Assembly (NCBI RefSeq): GCF_040111675.1
Contig: NZ_CP157794.1
Location: 916,001 to 980,000 of the forward strand
Reading direction: 5' to 3'
Source of the DNA: Salinarimonas sp.
GTDB lineage: Bacteria > Pseudomonadota > Alphaproteobacteria > Rhizobiales > Beijerinckiaceae
Length of the DNA stretch: 64,000 nucleotides
This document shows, in pieces, positions 16,816 through 25,417 of this stretch (its first letter is position 1; each line of letters starts with the position of its first letter). A model generated the notes under the pieces. That model saw only the letters and a program-made list of their open reading frames with translations. It made no database searches and was not told where the DNA came from. The position numbers were made by a program, and so were the translations under genes.

Positions 16816-18057
16816 CAGGGCAATCGCTTCAGGTTAACGGGCGTGCATCTCTTGACGTGGCGTGATTCCTAGAGGGCTCCTTCGATTCGGAGCCAGCCAT
16901 GTCCACCCCGTCGTCCTCCCGCTCACTGCTCGACCACTTTTCGGCGCTGAAGGACCCGCGCCAGTCCTGGAAGGTGGCCTATCCGTTTCGGGAGATCCTG
17001 CTCCTGGTCCTGTGCGGCACCATCGCGGGGATGGACGATTTCGTCGAGATCCGGGCTTGGGGGAAGCTCCGGCTCGATTTTCTGCGCCGTTTCCTGCCGT
17101 TCGAGCGCGGCATCCCCTCGCACGACACGCTCAACGACGTCGTCAATGCGCTCGACCCGGAGCTGTTCAAGGCCTGCTTCCTGGAGTGGGTCGACACGCT
17201 GCGCGACGAGGAGAAGGAGGTCATCGCCATCGACGGCAAGACCTCGCGGCGCACGCATGCGCGGTCCAAGGGCCGCGAGCCGCTGCACCTCGTCTCGGCC
17301 TGGGCGACGCGCCAACGCCTGGTGCTCGGCCAGGAGGCGGTCGCGGACAAGTCCAACGAGATCGTGGCGATCCCGCTGCTGCTCCAGCGGCTCGAGCTCA
17401 CGGGAGCGCTCGTCACCATCGACGCCATGGGCACGCAGGACGCGATCGCCGAGATCATCGTGGGGCGCGGCGGCGACTACCTGCTCGCGCTCAAGGCCAA
17501 TAGGCCCGTTCTGCACGGCGACGTCGAGGCCTTCTTCGCCAATCCGCCGCCGGAGATCGCCGTCGATCGCCACGTCACCGTCGACGGGGATCACGGGCGG
17601 ATCGAGGAGCGCCGCCACAGCGTCTGCCGCGAGGTCGACTGGCTGTTCTCCGACCGCCGCTACGCGGACGAGCCGCGCTTCCCCGATCTCGCCGCCATCG
17701 CCATGGTCGAGAGCCGTGTCGAGCAGGCAGGGAAGACCCGCGTCGAGCGGCGCTACTATCTCTCCTCCGCCCTCCTCGACGCCAAGACCTTCGCCGCCGC
17801 CGTGCGCGCGCACTGGGGCATCGAGAACCGCCTCCACTGGGTCCTCGACGTCGTCTTCCATGACGACCTCGCACGGCTGAGGACCGGCCACGGCCCCCAA
17901 AACATGGCCATCGTCAAGCACATGGCCATGAACATGCTCCGGAACCCGAAGGACAAGCACTCACTCAAGGTCCGCAAGAAGGTCGCCGCCATCGACGAGG
18001 ATTACATGGAGGCGATGGTTCGTCAGGCCCCGCCGTTAACCTGAGGCGATTCCCCTG
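16816..18057 (+). mobile_element. Complete ISAs1-family insertion sequence
   Basis: The element is 1242 bp. The ends at 16816-16840 and 18033-18057 are 25-bp inverted repeats with two mismatches, each beginning CAGGG and ending TCAGGTTAACGG. The flanks 16806-16815 and 18058-18067 are both GCGCGCTGCG, a perfect 10-bp target duplication. The transposase is full length. Everything indicates a recent, structurally intact insertion between the HIT gene and the LysE gene. Confidence 0.94.
16899..18044 (+). CDS. ISAs1-family transposase (DDE)
   Basis: The product is 381 residues, the normal size. It starts LLDHFSALKDPRQSWKVAYP, the N-terminal domain of this family. It has IAIDGKTSRR (first acidic residue), VTIDAMGTQ (second) and AHWGIENRLHWVLDVVFHDD (third, with the conserved WxIEN..HW pattern). 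No frameshift or internal stop is seen, so it is probably active. The stop is 13 bases upstream of the right end of the element. Confidence 0.95.
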   Translation: MSTPSSSRSLLDHFSALKDPRQSWKVAYPFREILLLVLCGTIAGMDDFVEIRAWGKLRLDFLRRFLPFERGIPSHDTLNDVVNALDPELFKACFLEWVDTLRDEEKEVIAIDGKTSRRTHARSKGREPLHLVSAWATRQRLVLGQEAVADKSNEIVAIPLLLQRLELTGALVTIDAMGTQDAIAEIIVGRGGDYLLALKANRPVLHGDVEAFFANPPPEIAVDRHVTVDGDHGRIEERRHSVCREVDWLFSDRRYADEPRFPDLAAIAMVESRVEQAGKTRVERRYYLSSALLDAKTFAAAVRAHWGIENRLHWVLDVVFHDDLARLRTGHGPQNMAIVKHMAMNMLRNPKDKHSLKVRKKVAAIDEDYMEAMVRQAPPLT

Positions 18058-18113
18058 GCGCGCTGCGGGGATGCGCGCTGCGGGGATGCGCGCTCCGCCG
18101 CCTCCGCCTCGGC

Positions 18114-18746
18114 TCAGGGCGTCACGGGCGAGCGCGCGTCGGCGATGAGCTTGCCGCCGAGCCCGACGAAGCAGACGCCGGCGGCGCGCTCGATCCAGTG
18201 CCGGGCGCGCTCGAACCGGCGCATCACCGGGCCCGACGCCATGAACAGGCTCACCAGCGCGTACCAGAGCAGCGAGGCGAGCCCGACGAGGCCGACCATC
18301 AGCGCCATCAGCCACCCGGGCGTGTCGGCGCTCACCGCGGTGGCGAAGACGCTCGCGAAGAGCACGACGGCCTTGGGGTTCGTGAGCGTCACCAGGAAGC
18401 CGAACAGCGCGGCCCGGGACGGCGCGGGCGCCGGCGCGTCCCCGATCGCGACCGCAGCGGGCCTGGTCAGCACGAGCCGCACGCCGAGATACACGAGATA
18501 GCCTCCCCCCGCCGCGCGCACGAGCCAGGTGAGCCACCGATACTCGACGAGGAGCGCGGAGAGGCCGATCAGGCTCAGGCTCGCGTAGAGGCACAGTCCC
18601 GTCGTGACGCCGAGCGTCGTCATCAGTCCCGCGCGGGCTCCGTGCGTCATCGAGGAGCGCACGACCGCGACGAAATCCGGTCCCGGCAGCATCAGGGCCG
18701 GGATGAAGACGGCGAAGACCGGGATCAGGACGAGGAGATGGTGCAT
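18114..18746 (-). CDS. LysE/RhtB-family amino acid exporter
   Basis: The product is 210 residues with about six hydrophobic helices. The family marker near the N-terminus is present (PALMLPGPDFVAVVRSS), and so is FLVTLTNPKAVVLFASVF in the middle. It would export an amino acid or homoserine-lactone-like solute across the inner membrane; the substrate cannot be inferred. GGAG lies just upstream of the ATG at 18746. Confidence 0.88.
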   Translation of the reverse strand: MHHLLVLIPVFAVFIPALMLPGPDFVAVVRSSMTHGARAGLMTTLGVTTGLCLYASLSLIGLSALLVEYRWLTWLVRAAGGGYLVYLGVRLVLTRPAAVAIGDAPAPAPSRAALFGFLVTLTNPKAVVLFASVFATAVSADTPGWLMALMVGLVGLASLLWYALVSLFMASGPVMRRFERARHWIERAAGVCFVGLGGKLIADARSPVTP

Positions 18747-18776
18747 GGCGGGCTCCGAGCGAACGCTCCGAGGCTA

Positions 18777-18825
18777 GAGCATCGTCCCGCCGACGGGAAT
18801 CCGGTCGGTGGACGAGACGATGCTC
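18777..18825. repeat. Intergenic inverted repeat GAGCATCGTC/GACGATGCTC
   Basis: GAGCATCGTC at 18777-18786 and GACGATGCTC at 18816-18825 pair perfectly around a 29-base loop that itself contains CCGACGGGAATCCGGTCGG. It lies upstream of the LysE gene. The arrangement is like the dispersed intergenic palindromes seen in rhizobial-type genomes. Confidence 0.55.
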
Positions 18826-18894
18826 CGGCACGCAAACCAGTAGAGGTTCCGGCCTGATCGCATCGGGTCGCAAGGTGCACCTGGCCCGGCGCCC

Positions 18895-19914
18895 TCAGCG
18901 GCAATAGACGGTCCGCAGCCGGCCGTTCTCCCAGGCGATGCGGAAGGTGCGCCCCGGATCGTCGCAGGGCGCCGTCAGCCCGCGCGAATCGAACGTGTAG
19001 CGGTCGCCCAGCAGCACGCTCGCGGCCTCGTAGCCTCCCGACGGCAGCGAGGCGAAGACCCGCACCTCGCAAGCGCGCGCGCCGCAGAACATCGTGAAGC
19101 TCGCGGGGCATTCGAGCGCGTGAGCGGAGAGCATGTAGTCCGGCGCGCCGTCGCCGTTGATGTCCGCCTGCATCAGGCCGCCCGGCTCGAAGCGGGTCTT
19201 CGCGCCCGGCGTGTCGCAATAGTCCCGGATCTCGTCGACGGAGGCCTGCACGACCGGCGGCAGGACCGCCTTCTTGTCGACGTCGACCGCGGCGGCGACG
19301 GGGGATCGCGGCGCGGCCTGCGCGGCCGCGATCTCGGCGGCGAGCGATTCGCGCACCGAAGCGGCGTTCGGGTCGATGGCGTCCGCCGTGGCCTCGAGCC
19401 TGGCGAGGACGGCGCGGGAGGGCGCGGCGCCGGCCCGGCAGCCGCGGGTCGCGTCACGGATCGCAGCCGTCGAGCCGCGCAGGGACAGCGTGCCGAGCGG
19501 GCGCTGGTCGAGGCTCACGCGCACGGAGGAGGACCGGCCGCCGAGCACGGCGCGCATGTCCTCCAGCGCCTCGAGATCGGCATAGAGGATGGCCGCGTCC
19601 GGCACGATGCGCCGGAAGGGTACGACGTATTGGACGTTCCGGAAGGTGAACACGACGGGCACGGCGTCCGCGACGCGCTCCGAGAAGCCCGCGGTCAGCA
19701 GCAGCCCCTCGGTCGGACTGCAGAACAGCGCGAACCAGTCGATCGCGCCGACGGCGCCGGACACGGCGACCGGCAGGCCGAGGTCGGTGTCCATGCGCCA
19801 CTGCGCCCGCGCTGGATCGGGGATCGCGACGAGCGTCGTAAGGGCGAAGAAAGCGAAGAGCGCGCCGAGGCGCCTCGCGCGCGCGCCCCTGCGCGCCGCG
19901 GTCGAATACCGCAT
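18895..19914 (-). CDS. Secreted protein of unknown function with a calcium-loop-like motif
   Basis: The product is 339 residues from the ATG at 19914, which has GGGAGG 6 bases upstream; longer in-frame starts overlap rpoH and were rejected. A signal peptide (ALFAFFALTTLVAIPDPARAQ) predicts export. The middle contains a domain with paired aromatic residues (FTFRNVQYVVPFRRI). The C-terminal part has ADINGDGAPDYMLSAHALEC, an EF-hand or FG-GAP-like DxNxDGxxD loop, and several cysteines likely to form disulfides. No family is recognised. Confidence 0.7.
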   Translation of the reverse strand: MRYSTAARRGARARRLGALFAFFALTTLVAIPDPARAQWRMDTDLGLPVAVSGAVGAIDWFALFCSPTEGLLLTAGFSERVADAVPVVFTFRNVQYVVPFRRIVPDAAILYADLEALEDMRAVLGGRSSSVRVSLDQRPLGTLSLRGSTAAIRDATRGCRAGAAPSRAVLARLEATADAIDPNAASVRESLAAEIAAAQAAPRSPVAAAVDVDKKAVLPPVVQASVDEIRDYCDTPGAKTRFEPGGLMQADINGDGAPDYMLSAHALECPASFTMFCGARACEVRVFASLPSGGYEAASVLLGDRYTFDSRGLTAPCDDPGRTFRIAWENGRLRTVYCR

Positions 19915-20108
19915 CGTCAGCCTCCCTGTCTGCGCGCCATCGAAGCGCAGCGAGGGCGCCCGCGCAACCCCCGAGCTCGTTCCGGCCTGCGCGTCGGAGG
20001 GCCCCGTCGGCGCAGCCGCAAGCGCCTCTATGCGGGCCTGCCCGATCCGGCGTGATCCGGATCGGGATCGGCGGCGTATGCCCACTTGAAAGACATGGGG
20101 AGAACGCT

Positions 20109-20975
20109 ATGGCCGATATCGCCGGAGTTCGCCGTCAGTTCGTCCGCGCCGCGATGGCGGCGCCGTTCCTCGAGCGCGAGGAGGAGCGCGACCTCGCCGC
20201 GCGCTGGAAAGACCTGAAGGACCAGGAGGCGCTGCACAAGCTCACCTCCGCCCACATGCGCCTCGTGATCGCGCTCGCCTCCCGCTTCCGCCATTACGGC
20301 CTGCCGGTGGCCGACCTGATCCAGGAGGGCCATGTCGGCCTGCTCGAGGCCGCCGCGCGCTTCGAGCCGGAGCGCGAGGTTCGCTTCTCCACCTACGCCA
20401 CCTGGTGGATCCGCGCCTCCATCCAGGACTACATACTGCGCAATTGGTCCATCGTGCGCGGCGGCACCTCGTCCGCTCAGAAGGCCCTCTTCTTCAACCT
20501 GCGCCGTCTGCGCGCCAAGCTCACCCGCGCCGGCGACGACCGCATGTCCGAGGAGGTCTACGCCGAGATCGCCGAAGCGATCGGGGTGTCCTTGAAGGAC
20601 GTCGCCACCATGGACGCGCGTCTCTCCGGCCCCGACGCGTCGCTCAACGCGCCCGTCGCCGACGGGGAGGGCTCCAATCCCACCGAGCGCATGGAGTTCC
20701 TGGTCGACGACGGCCCGCTCCAGGACGAGACGGTGGGAGACAGCATCGATGCCGAGCGCCGCGTGACGTGGCTGCGCGCCGCGCTCTCCTGCCTCAACGA
20801 GCGCGAGCTGCGCATCCTCGAGGCGCGCCGCCTCGCCGAGGAGCAGGCGACGCTCGAATCGCTCGGCGACAAGCTCGGCATCTCCAAGGAGCGCGTGCGC
20901 CAGATCGAGAGCCGCGCCCTGGAGAAGCTGAAGAAGGCTCTGGTCGAGCGCCACCCGGAGATCGCCGCCGGGTGA
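20109..20975 (+). CDS. rpoH: RNA polymerase sigma-32-type factor (RpoH family)
   Basis: The product is 288 residues from the ATG at 20109, with GGGGAGA upstream. Region 2 is clear (AHMRLVIALASRFRHYGLPV, DLIQEGHVGLLEAA, FSTYATWWIRASIQDYILRN), as is the RpoH box WSIVRGGTSSAQKALFFNLR. Region 4 has the helix-turn-helix LGDKLGISKERVRQIESRAL. Alphaproteobacteria often have two rpoH genes; which paralogue this is cannot be decided here. Upstream sequence has repeated GATCCGG tracts. Confidence 0.92.
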   Translation: MADIAGVRRQFVRAAMAAPFLEREEERDLAARWKDLKDQEALHKLTSAHMRLVIALASRFRHYGLPVADLIQEGHVGLLEAAARFEPEREVRFSTYATWWIRASIQDYILRNWSIVRGGTSSAQKALFFNLRRLRAKLTRAGDDRMSEEVYAEIAEAIGVSLKDVATMDARLSGPDASLNAPVADGEGSNPTERMEFLVDDGPLQDETVGDSIDAERRVTWLRAALSCLNERELRILEARRLAEEQATLESLGDKLGISKERVRQIESRALEKLKKALVERHPEIAAG

Positions 20976-21059
20976 GCGGGGCGCGCGCGGGCCCCCTTCA
21001 CCCGCGCCGCGAAAGTCGGCATCAAGTGGCGTACTGATACGTGACGTCCTTACGATCTG

Positions 21060-21920
21060 CTACCAGTCCTGCTCTCTGGCGATGGTCAATCGGCGGTCTA
21101 GCATTTCCGCTCCTAGTTCGAGGAGTGATCGCGTCAGCTCCGAATGATTATCTTTTTTGGAATATTTAAGAACATTCAATCCACGAGAGCGCCGTATCAA
21201 AGATACTTCTGCATCTGCAACAGGGGCTGGGAGTGTGATATAGTGAGGAAACTCGCTATGTTTGTAGCGATAGTCTTCGAGGATTAGACGCATGTCCGGA
21301 TCGGAGAGACCGCAACCTACGAAAAGGAAGGTGTGGGTGTGTAAGAGAGCTGTGATCATCTCATAGAATTTAGCGTGCTCTACGCGGGCGCTTGCGTAAT
21401 CCTCTGCGGTAAAAATAATATTATTAATTGTTTCAACGCTTCCATGTGGCTTTAGAATATACCGTCCGGAGCCAGCCACGACCTGGCGAATATCGTCATC
21501 GTGATAGTTTTTTACGATAACGGTTCCTTCGCTTTGAGTGTGTGCATATTTCTCGTAAATTCTGTCAAAGTTTAAAGATAAGATAACCCGGCAGTCCAGG
21601 TTGAATATTGCCCGATGAATTTCTGCAGGGCGATAGTTGGGTGTCATGAAAACACGTCTTACAAGACGATCCCATTCATTCCCGTACTCGTCCTTAAGGT
21701 AGCCGCAGGCTTCGAGGTACTCATACCTGTCAAGGGCGCGTTTGATGTATGTTTTTTTCCGTGGAAGGTTATTGTATGCGTCCTTCAGAAAGATCCCCCA
21801 GGTCGGCGGACGGTCCCCGTCGTCAGTTGCCGAATTTGCGGATGCTCCTGAACCAATCACAATCACAGCGCGCCGTCGCGCGATCGCATCTTTCAGCGAT
21901 TCCGGCCAAAGGATAGTCAT
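21060..21920 (-). CDS. SIR2-like NAD-binding protein, probable defence effector
   Basis: The product is about 286 residues from the ATG at 21920; an in-frame TTG at 21926 would overlap the ParA stop. SIR2-type features in order are the nucleotide loop VIVIGSGAS at about 20-27, LSLNFDRIYEKY with the Asn/Asp pair at about 117-119, ILKPHGSVE with the catalytic-type His at about 159, and FLFVGCGLSDPDM at about 200-209. This is the pattern of SIR2_2-type proteins that degrade NAD+ in phage defence, not of protein deacetylases. The gene is AT-rich (21 G+C of 60 at 21121-21180), unlike its neighbours, and is paired with a ParA-type ATPase. Confidence 0.82.
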   Translation of the reverse strand: MTILWPESLKDAIARRRAVIVIGSGASANSATDDGDRPPTWGIFLKDAYNNLPRKKTYIKRALDRYEYLEACGYLKDEYGNEWDRLVRRVFMTPNYRPAEIHRAIFNLDCRVILSLNFDRIYEKYAHTQSEGTVIVKNYHDDDIRQVVAGSGRYILKPHGSVETINNIIFTAEDYASARVEHAKFYEMITALLHTHTFLFVGCGLSDPDMRLILEDYRYKHSEFPHYITLPAPVADAEVSLIRRSRGLNVLKYSKKDNHSELTRSLLELGAEMLDRRLTIAREQDW

Positions 21921-21922
21921 AG

Positions 21923-22972
21923 TCAACCCAGTGAGTCGAGGTTGGATAGTAAGTTTGCAGTGACATCGGAGTAGATTTTTCCCGCATCCTTAACTTTGTT
22001 AAAATGTGCTCCTCGGACTCCATCCTTGGCCTTGAGTGCAAAGATCGGCTTGTGAGCAGTCTGCGACATCGGCACTAGACTGTATAGATTTGGAATAGTT
22101 CCAATTTCATACACGAGCCCAAGATCAGATCCCTGTAATTTATCAACAAAGTTTGAACGAATTGTTTTGGGTATACGCCTCATAATTTTCTCATATGACG
22201 CGACAGCGCGCTTTTCTCCTTGTGTTGTCTTCTGTATATACTGCTGCGCTACATATCCGGCAAACTTGATGCGAAATCCATCTTGGGATGGAAGATCCTC
22301 CAACAACTCTTGTTCGGCTTGTTCCAGTCCGTGGCGCAGTCGCCGCCGCCATTCTACAAGTGCTACAGAAATGTTTTCGATAGCTTTCAAGCTAAAGATG
22401 TCGATCGACATAGGACTAACGAAAAAGCCACATGACAGAAGAACTGCTCGATTAATCGAGCCAAGTGATGGACCCATGTCAAACATCACAAGGTCATACG
22501 CATCGCAGCGATCAAGAAAATCTGAAAATAGATATGAAGTTCTGAGACCGCGAATGTCACCGGATATCGCATCCTGCCAATCTTTGGATAACAGGTCCTC
22601 TTTCAGAGCAAGGCGAGGGTCTCCAGGAACCAGATCTATTCCATAGTCTTCGACATGTAGCGGATTGATTTGCGAAGAATATCCTTTTCCAATTGACAGC
22701 GGGTGAATGATGCTGTAAATTGTAAAATTCTTTGAATTGTCGTATAAATTGAAGACCTCATCTTCGTCAAGCATCAATTGTGTCGCGTTGCACTGTGGAT
22801 CTGCGTCTATCACCAAGACCTTCATCTGGCGCTCCAGGGCCAGATAGGATGCTACATTGCACAGCAGTGTCGTTTTCCCGACCCCGCCTTTGTTGTTAAA
22901 AAACGCGATTGAACGCAAGCGCCGCCCCCATCGTGACTCACAAAGCGTGATTGTTCTACGAGACAAACACAT
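21923..22972 (-). CDS. ParA/Soj-family ATPase paired with a SIR2 protein
   Basis: The product is about 349 residues from the ATG at 22972. The deviant Walker A with signature lysine (NNKGGVGKTTLLCNVASYL), VLVIDADPQCNATQLML and the switch region DLVMFDMGPSLGSINRAVL are complete, so it should bind and hydrolyse ATP and dimerise. The C-terminal third (residues about 200-349) is longer than in plasmid ParA. No parB-like gene is near. It ends 2 bases before the SIR2 ATG, so they form one operon. The AT-rich composition matches its partner and suggests joint transfer. Confidence 0.85.
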   Translation of the reverse strand: MCLSRRTITLCESRWGRRLRSIAFFNNKGGVGKTTLLCNVASYLALERQMKVLVIDADPQCNATQLMLDEDEVFNLYDNSKNFTIYSIIHPLSIGKGYSSQINPLHVEDYGIDLVPGDPRLALKEDLLSKDWQDAISGDIRGLRTSYLFSDFLDRCDAYDLVMFDMGPSLGSINRAVLLSCGFFVSPMSIDIFSLKAIENISVALVEWRRRLRHGLEQAEQELLEDLPSQDGFRIKFAGYVAQQYIQKTTQGEKRAVASYEKIMRRIPKTIRSNFVDKLQGSDLGLVYEIGTIPNLYSLVPMSQTAHKPIFALKAKDGVRGAHFNKVKDAGKIYSDVTANLLSNLDSLG

Positions 22973-23027
22973 CGTCACTGACTTGACAAGCGTTGGATGA
23001 GACGCCTGTATCGGCTAGTAGCGTGTT

Positions 23028-24848
23028 ATGGCGCTCCCACCTCTCCTCTCCCTGCAAGACGTCGCCCTCACCTTCGGCGGCGCTCCCTTGCTCACGAAAG
23101 CCGATCTCTCCGTCGCGGCCGGGGAGCGCGTGGCGCTCGTCGGGCGAAACGGCTCCGGCAAGTCGACGCTCCTGAAGATCGCGGCGGGGCTCGTCGAGGC
23201 GGACGGGGGCATGCGCTTCGTGCAGCCTGGCGCGACCGTGCGCTACCTGCCGCAGGAGCCGGATTTCTCGGGCTTCGACACGGTGCTCGCCTATGTCGAG
23301 GCCGGTCTCGCGGAGGGCGACGACCCCTACCGCGCGCGCTACCTGCTCGAAGAGCTCGGCATGACCGGCGAGGAGCCGACGGCGACGCTCTCGGGCGGCG
23401 AATCGCGCCGCGCCGCCCTGGCGCGCACCCTCGCCCCCACGCCGGACATCCTGCTGCTCGACGAGCCGACGAACCACCTCGACCTCCCCGCGATCGAGTG
23501 GCTGGAGACCGAGCTGAAGGCCATGCGCGGCGCGCTCGTCCTGATCAGCCACGACCGGCGCTTCCTGGAGACCCTGTCCAAGGCCACCGTCTGGCTCGAC
23601 CGTGGCGTCACGCGGCGCATGGAGGAGGGCTTTTCCGGCTTCGAGGCCTGGCGCGACGCCGTGCTCGAGGAGGAGGAGCGCGAGCGTCACAAGCTCGAGC
23701 GCAAGATCGCGGCCGAGGAGGACTGGATGCGCTACGGCGTCACGGCGCGCCGCAAGCGCAACATGCGCCGCGTGGGCCTGCTCCAGGACATGCGCACGCG
23801 CCTGCGCGAGGAGCGCCGCGCGGTCGGCCAGGTACAGATGACGGCCTCCGAGGGCGAGACCTCCTCGAAGATCGTGATCGAGGCGAAGGGCGTCTCCAAG
23901 GCCTACGACGGCAGGCCCGTGGTCCGGGACGTCTCCATCCGCATCGCGCGCGGCGACCGGCTCGGCATCGTCGGCCCCAACGGCGCGGGGAAGACGACGC
24001 TGCTCAACATGCTCACCGGGGCGCTGGAGCCGGATGCGGGAACGGTCAAGCTCGGCGCCTCGCTGCAGATGGTCACCCTCGACCAGCGCCGCGAGAGCCT
24101 CGACCCGACCTGGACCCTCGCCGAGGCGATGACCGGCGGGAGCGGCGACCACGTCATGGTCGGCGGCCAGGCGAAGCACGTCGCGAGCTACATGAAGGAC
24201 TTCCTGTTCGCGCCCGAGCAGATGCGCACGCCGCTGCGCGTCCTCTCCGGCGGCGAGCGCGGGCGGCTGATGCTGGCGCGGGCGCTGGCGAAGCCCTCGA
24301 ACCTGCTCGTGCTCGACGAGCCGACCAACGACCTCGACCTCGAGACGCTCGATCTCCTGGAAGAGCTGATCGCGGACTACCCCGGCACGCTGATCCTGAT
24401 CAGCCACGACCGCGACTTCCTCGACCGGGTGGTCACCTCGACGCTGGTGGCGGAGGGCGAGGGGCGCTTCGTCGAGTATTCTGGGGGCTATTCCGACATG
24501 GTGGCCCAGCGCGGCCACGGCGTCGGGCCGCGCCAGGTCTCCCCCGCGCCCGCCGAGAAGGTCTCCGCTGACAAGCGCGGCGCGTCGCAGCCGGCGCCGA
24601 AGGAGAAGAAGCGACGGCTCTCGATGAACGAGAAGCACCTGCTCGACACCCTGCCCGGCCTGATGGCCGCGCTCGAGCGCGACATCGCCAAGCTCCAGGC
24701 GGCCTTGGACGACCCCGACCTCTACACGCGCGACCCCGCCCGCTTCGAGAAGCTGACGACCCTCATGGCGAACGCGCAGACGAAGCTCGCCGAGAGCGAG
24801 GAGCGCTGGCTGGAGCTGGAGATGCTGCGGGAGGAGCTGGAGGGGTGA
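23028..24848 (+). CDS. uup: ABC-F family ATPase, Uup type
   Basis: The product is 606 residues with two ABC domains and no membrane segment. First domain: VGRNGSGKSTLL, LSGGESRRAALARTL, LLLDEPTNHLDL. Second domain: VGPNGAGKTTLL, LSGGERGRLMLARAL, LVLDEPTNDLDL. An ABC-F linker lies between (EEERERHKLERKIAAEEDWM), and there is a C-terminal coiled-coil domain (about 530-606), which marks the Uup group. Members act on ribosomes or DNA structures. It is the first normal GC-rich gene after the ParA/SIR2 unit. Confidence 0.92.
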   Translation: MALPPLLSLQDVALTFGGAPLLTKADLSVAAGERVALVGRNGSGKSTLLKIAAGLVEADGGMRFVQPGATVRYLPQEPDFSGFDTVLAYVEAGLAEGDDPYRARYLLEELGMTGEEPTATLSGGESRRAALARTLAPTPDILLLDEPTNHLDLPAIEWLETELKAMRGALVLISHDRRFLETLSKATVWLDRGVTRRMEEGFSGFEAWRDAVLEEEERERHKLERKIAAEEDWMRYGVTARRKRNMRRVGLLQDMRTRLREERRAVGQVQMTASEGETSSKIVIEAKGVSKAYDGRPVVRDVSIRIARGDRLGIVGPNGAGKTTLLNMLTGALEPDAGTVKLGASLQMVTLDQRRESLDPTWTLAEAMTGGSGDHVMVGGQAKHVASYMKDFLFAPEQMRTPLRVLSGGERGRLMLARALAKPSNLLVLDEPTNDLDLETLDLLEELIADYPGTLILISHDRDFLDRVVTSTLVAEGEGRFVEYSGGYSDMVAQRGHGVGPRQVSPAPAEKVSADKRGASQPAPKEKKRRLSMNEKHLLDTLPGLMAALERDIAKLQAALDDPDLYTRDPARFEKLTTLMANAQTKLAESEERWLELEMLREELEG

Positions 24849-24885
24849 AGACCGCGCCGTGTCGGTGGGCGCCGACGAACCCCCC

Positions 24886-25317
24886 TCACCACGTCCGCTC
24901 GCCCCAGAACTCCTCCATCGCCAGGTAGGTGAACGAGGCCGACCAGCCGATCAGCACGAGGCCGTTCAGCGCCTCGATGCCGGTGAGGAGGCGCATCGGG
25001 CCCGTGGGCCAGATGTCGCCGACGCCGAGCGTGGTGTAGCTCGTCAGCGAGAAGTACATGAAGTCCGAGAAGGAGCCGGACAGCGCGCCTTCGAGGCGCC
25101 CGAGCCCGAAATGGTCGTGCATGGCGGCATAGGCCGCGGCGTAGAGCGCGATCTCGAGGATGTGCGCGAACAGAACCGCGACGATCACGGCCAGCACGCG
25201 GAACTGCCGGCGCAGCTTGAGCCACGGGATCATCGTGGAGGCGCGGCGCAGGATCTCGTAGTGGATCAGCACCGTGGCGGTGACGAGCGCGAACGCGATC
25301 GCGAGCGTCGCGAGCAT
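24886..25317 (-). CDS. Two-helix potassium channel-like protein
   Basis: The product is 143 residues with an N-terminal helix, a second helix (VLAVIVAVLFAHILEIALYA), a pore loop with the filter TTLGVGD, and a last helix (IEALNGLVLIGWSASFTYLA). The filter TLGVGD differs from the usual TVGYGD by Leu and Val, so ion selectivity may be relaxed. It belongs to the Ion_trans_2 group. No regulatory domain is attached. Confidence 0.85.
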   Translation of the reverse strand: MLATLAIAFALVTATVLIHYEILRRASTMIPWLKLRRQFRVLAVIVAVLFAHILEIALYAAAYAAMHDHFGLGRLEGALSGSFSDFMYFSLTSYTTLGVGDIWPTGPMRLLTGIEALNGLVLIGWSASFTYLAMEEFWGERTW

Positions 25318-25417
25318 GGAGGCGTCCTTCCCGGCAGAGGATTCGGGCCACCGAGCTTGCCAGAGCGCGCCCGCGCGCGTCCAAGGAAAACAGGTCCGAG
25401 GAGACCGGTCGAGCGGC

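Noticed and set aside
20084..20098. CTTGAAA before rpoH as a heat-shock sigma promoter
   Set aside because: It lies too close to the ribosome-binding site and ATG to leave room for a -10 element and transcript start.
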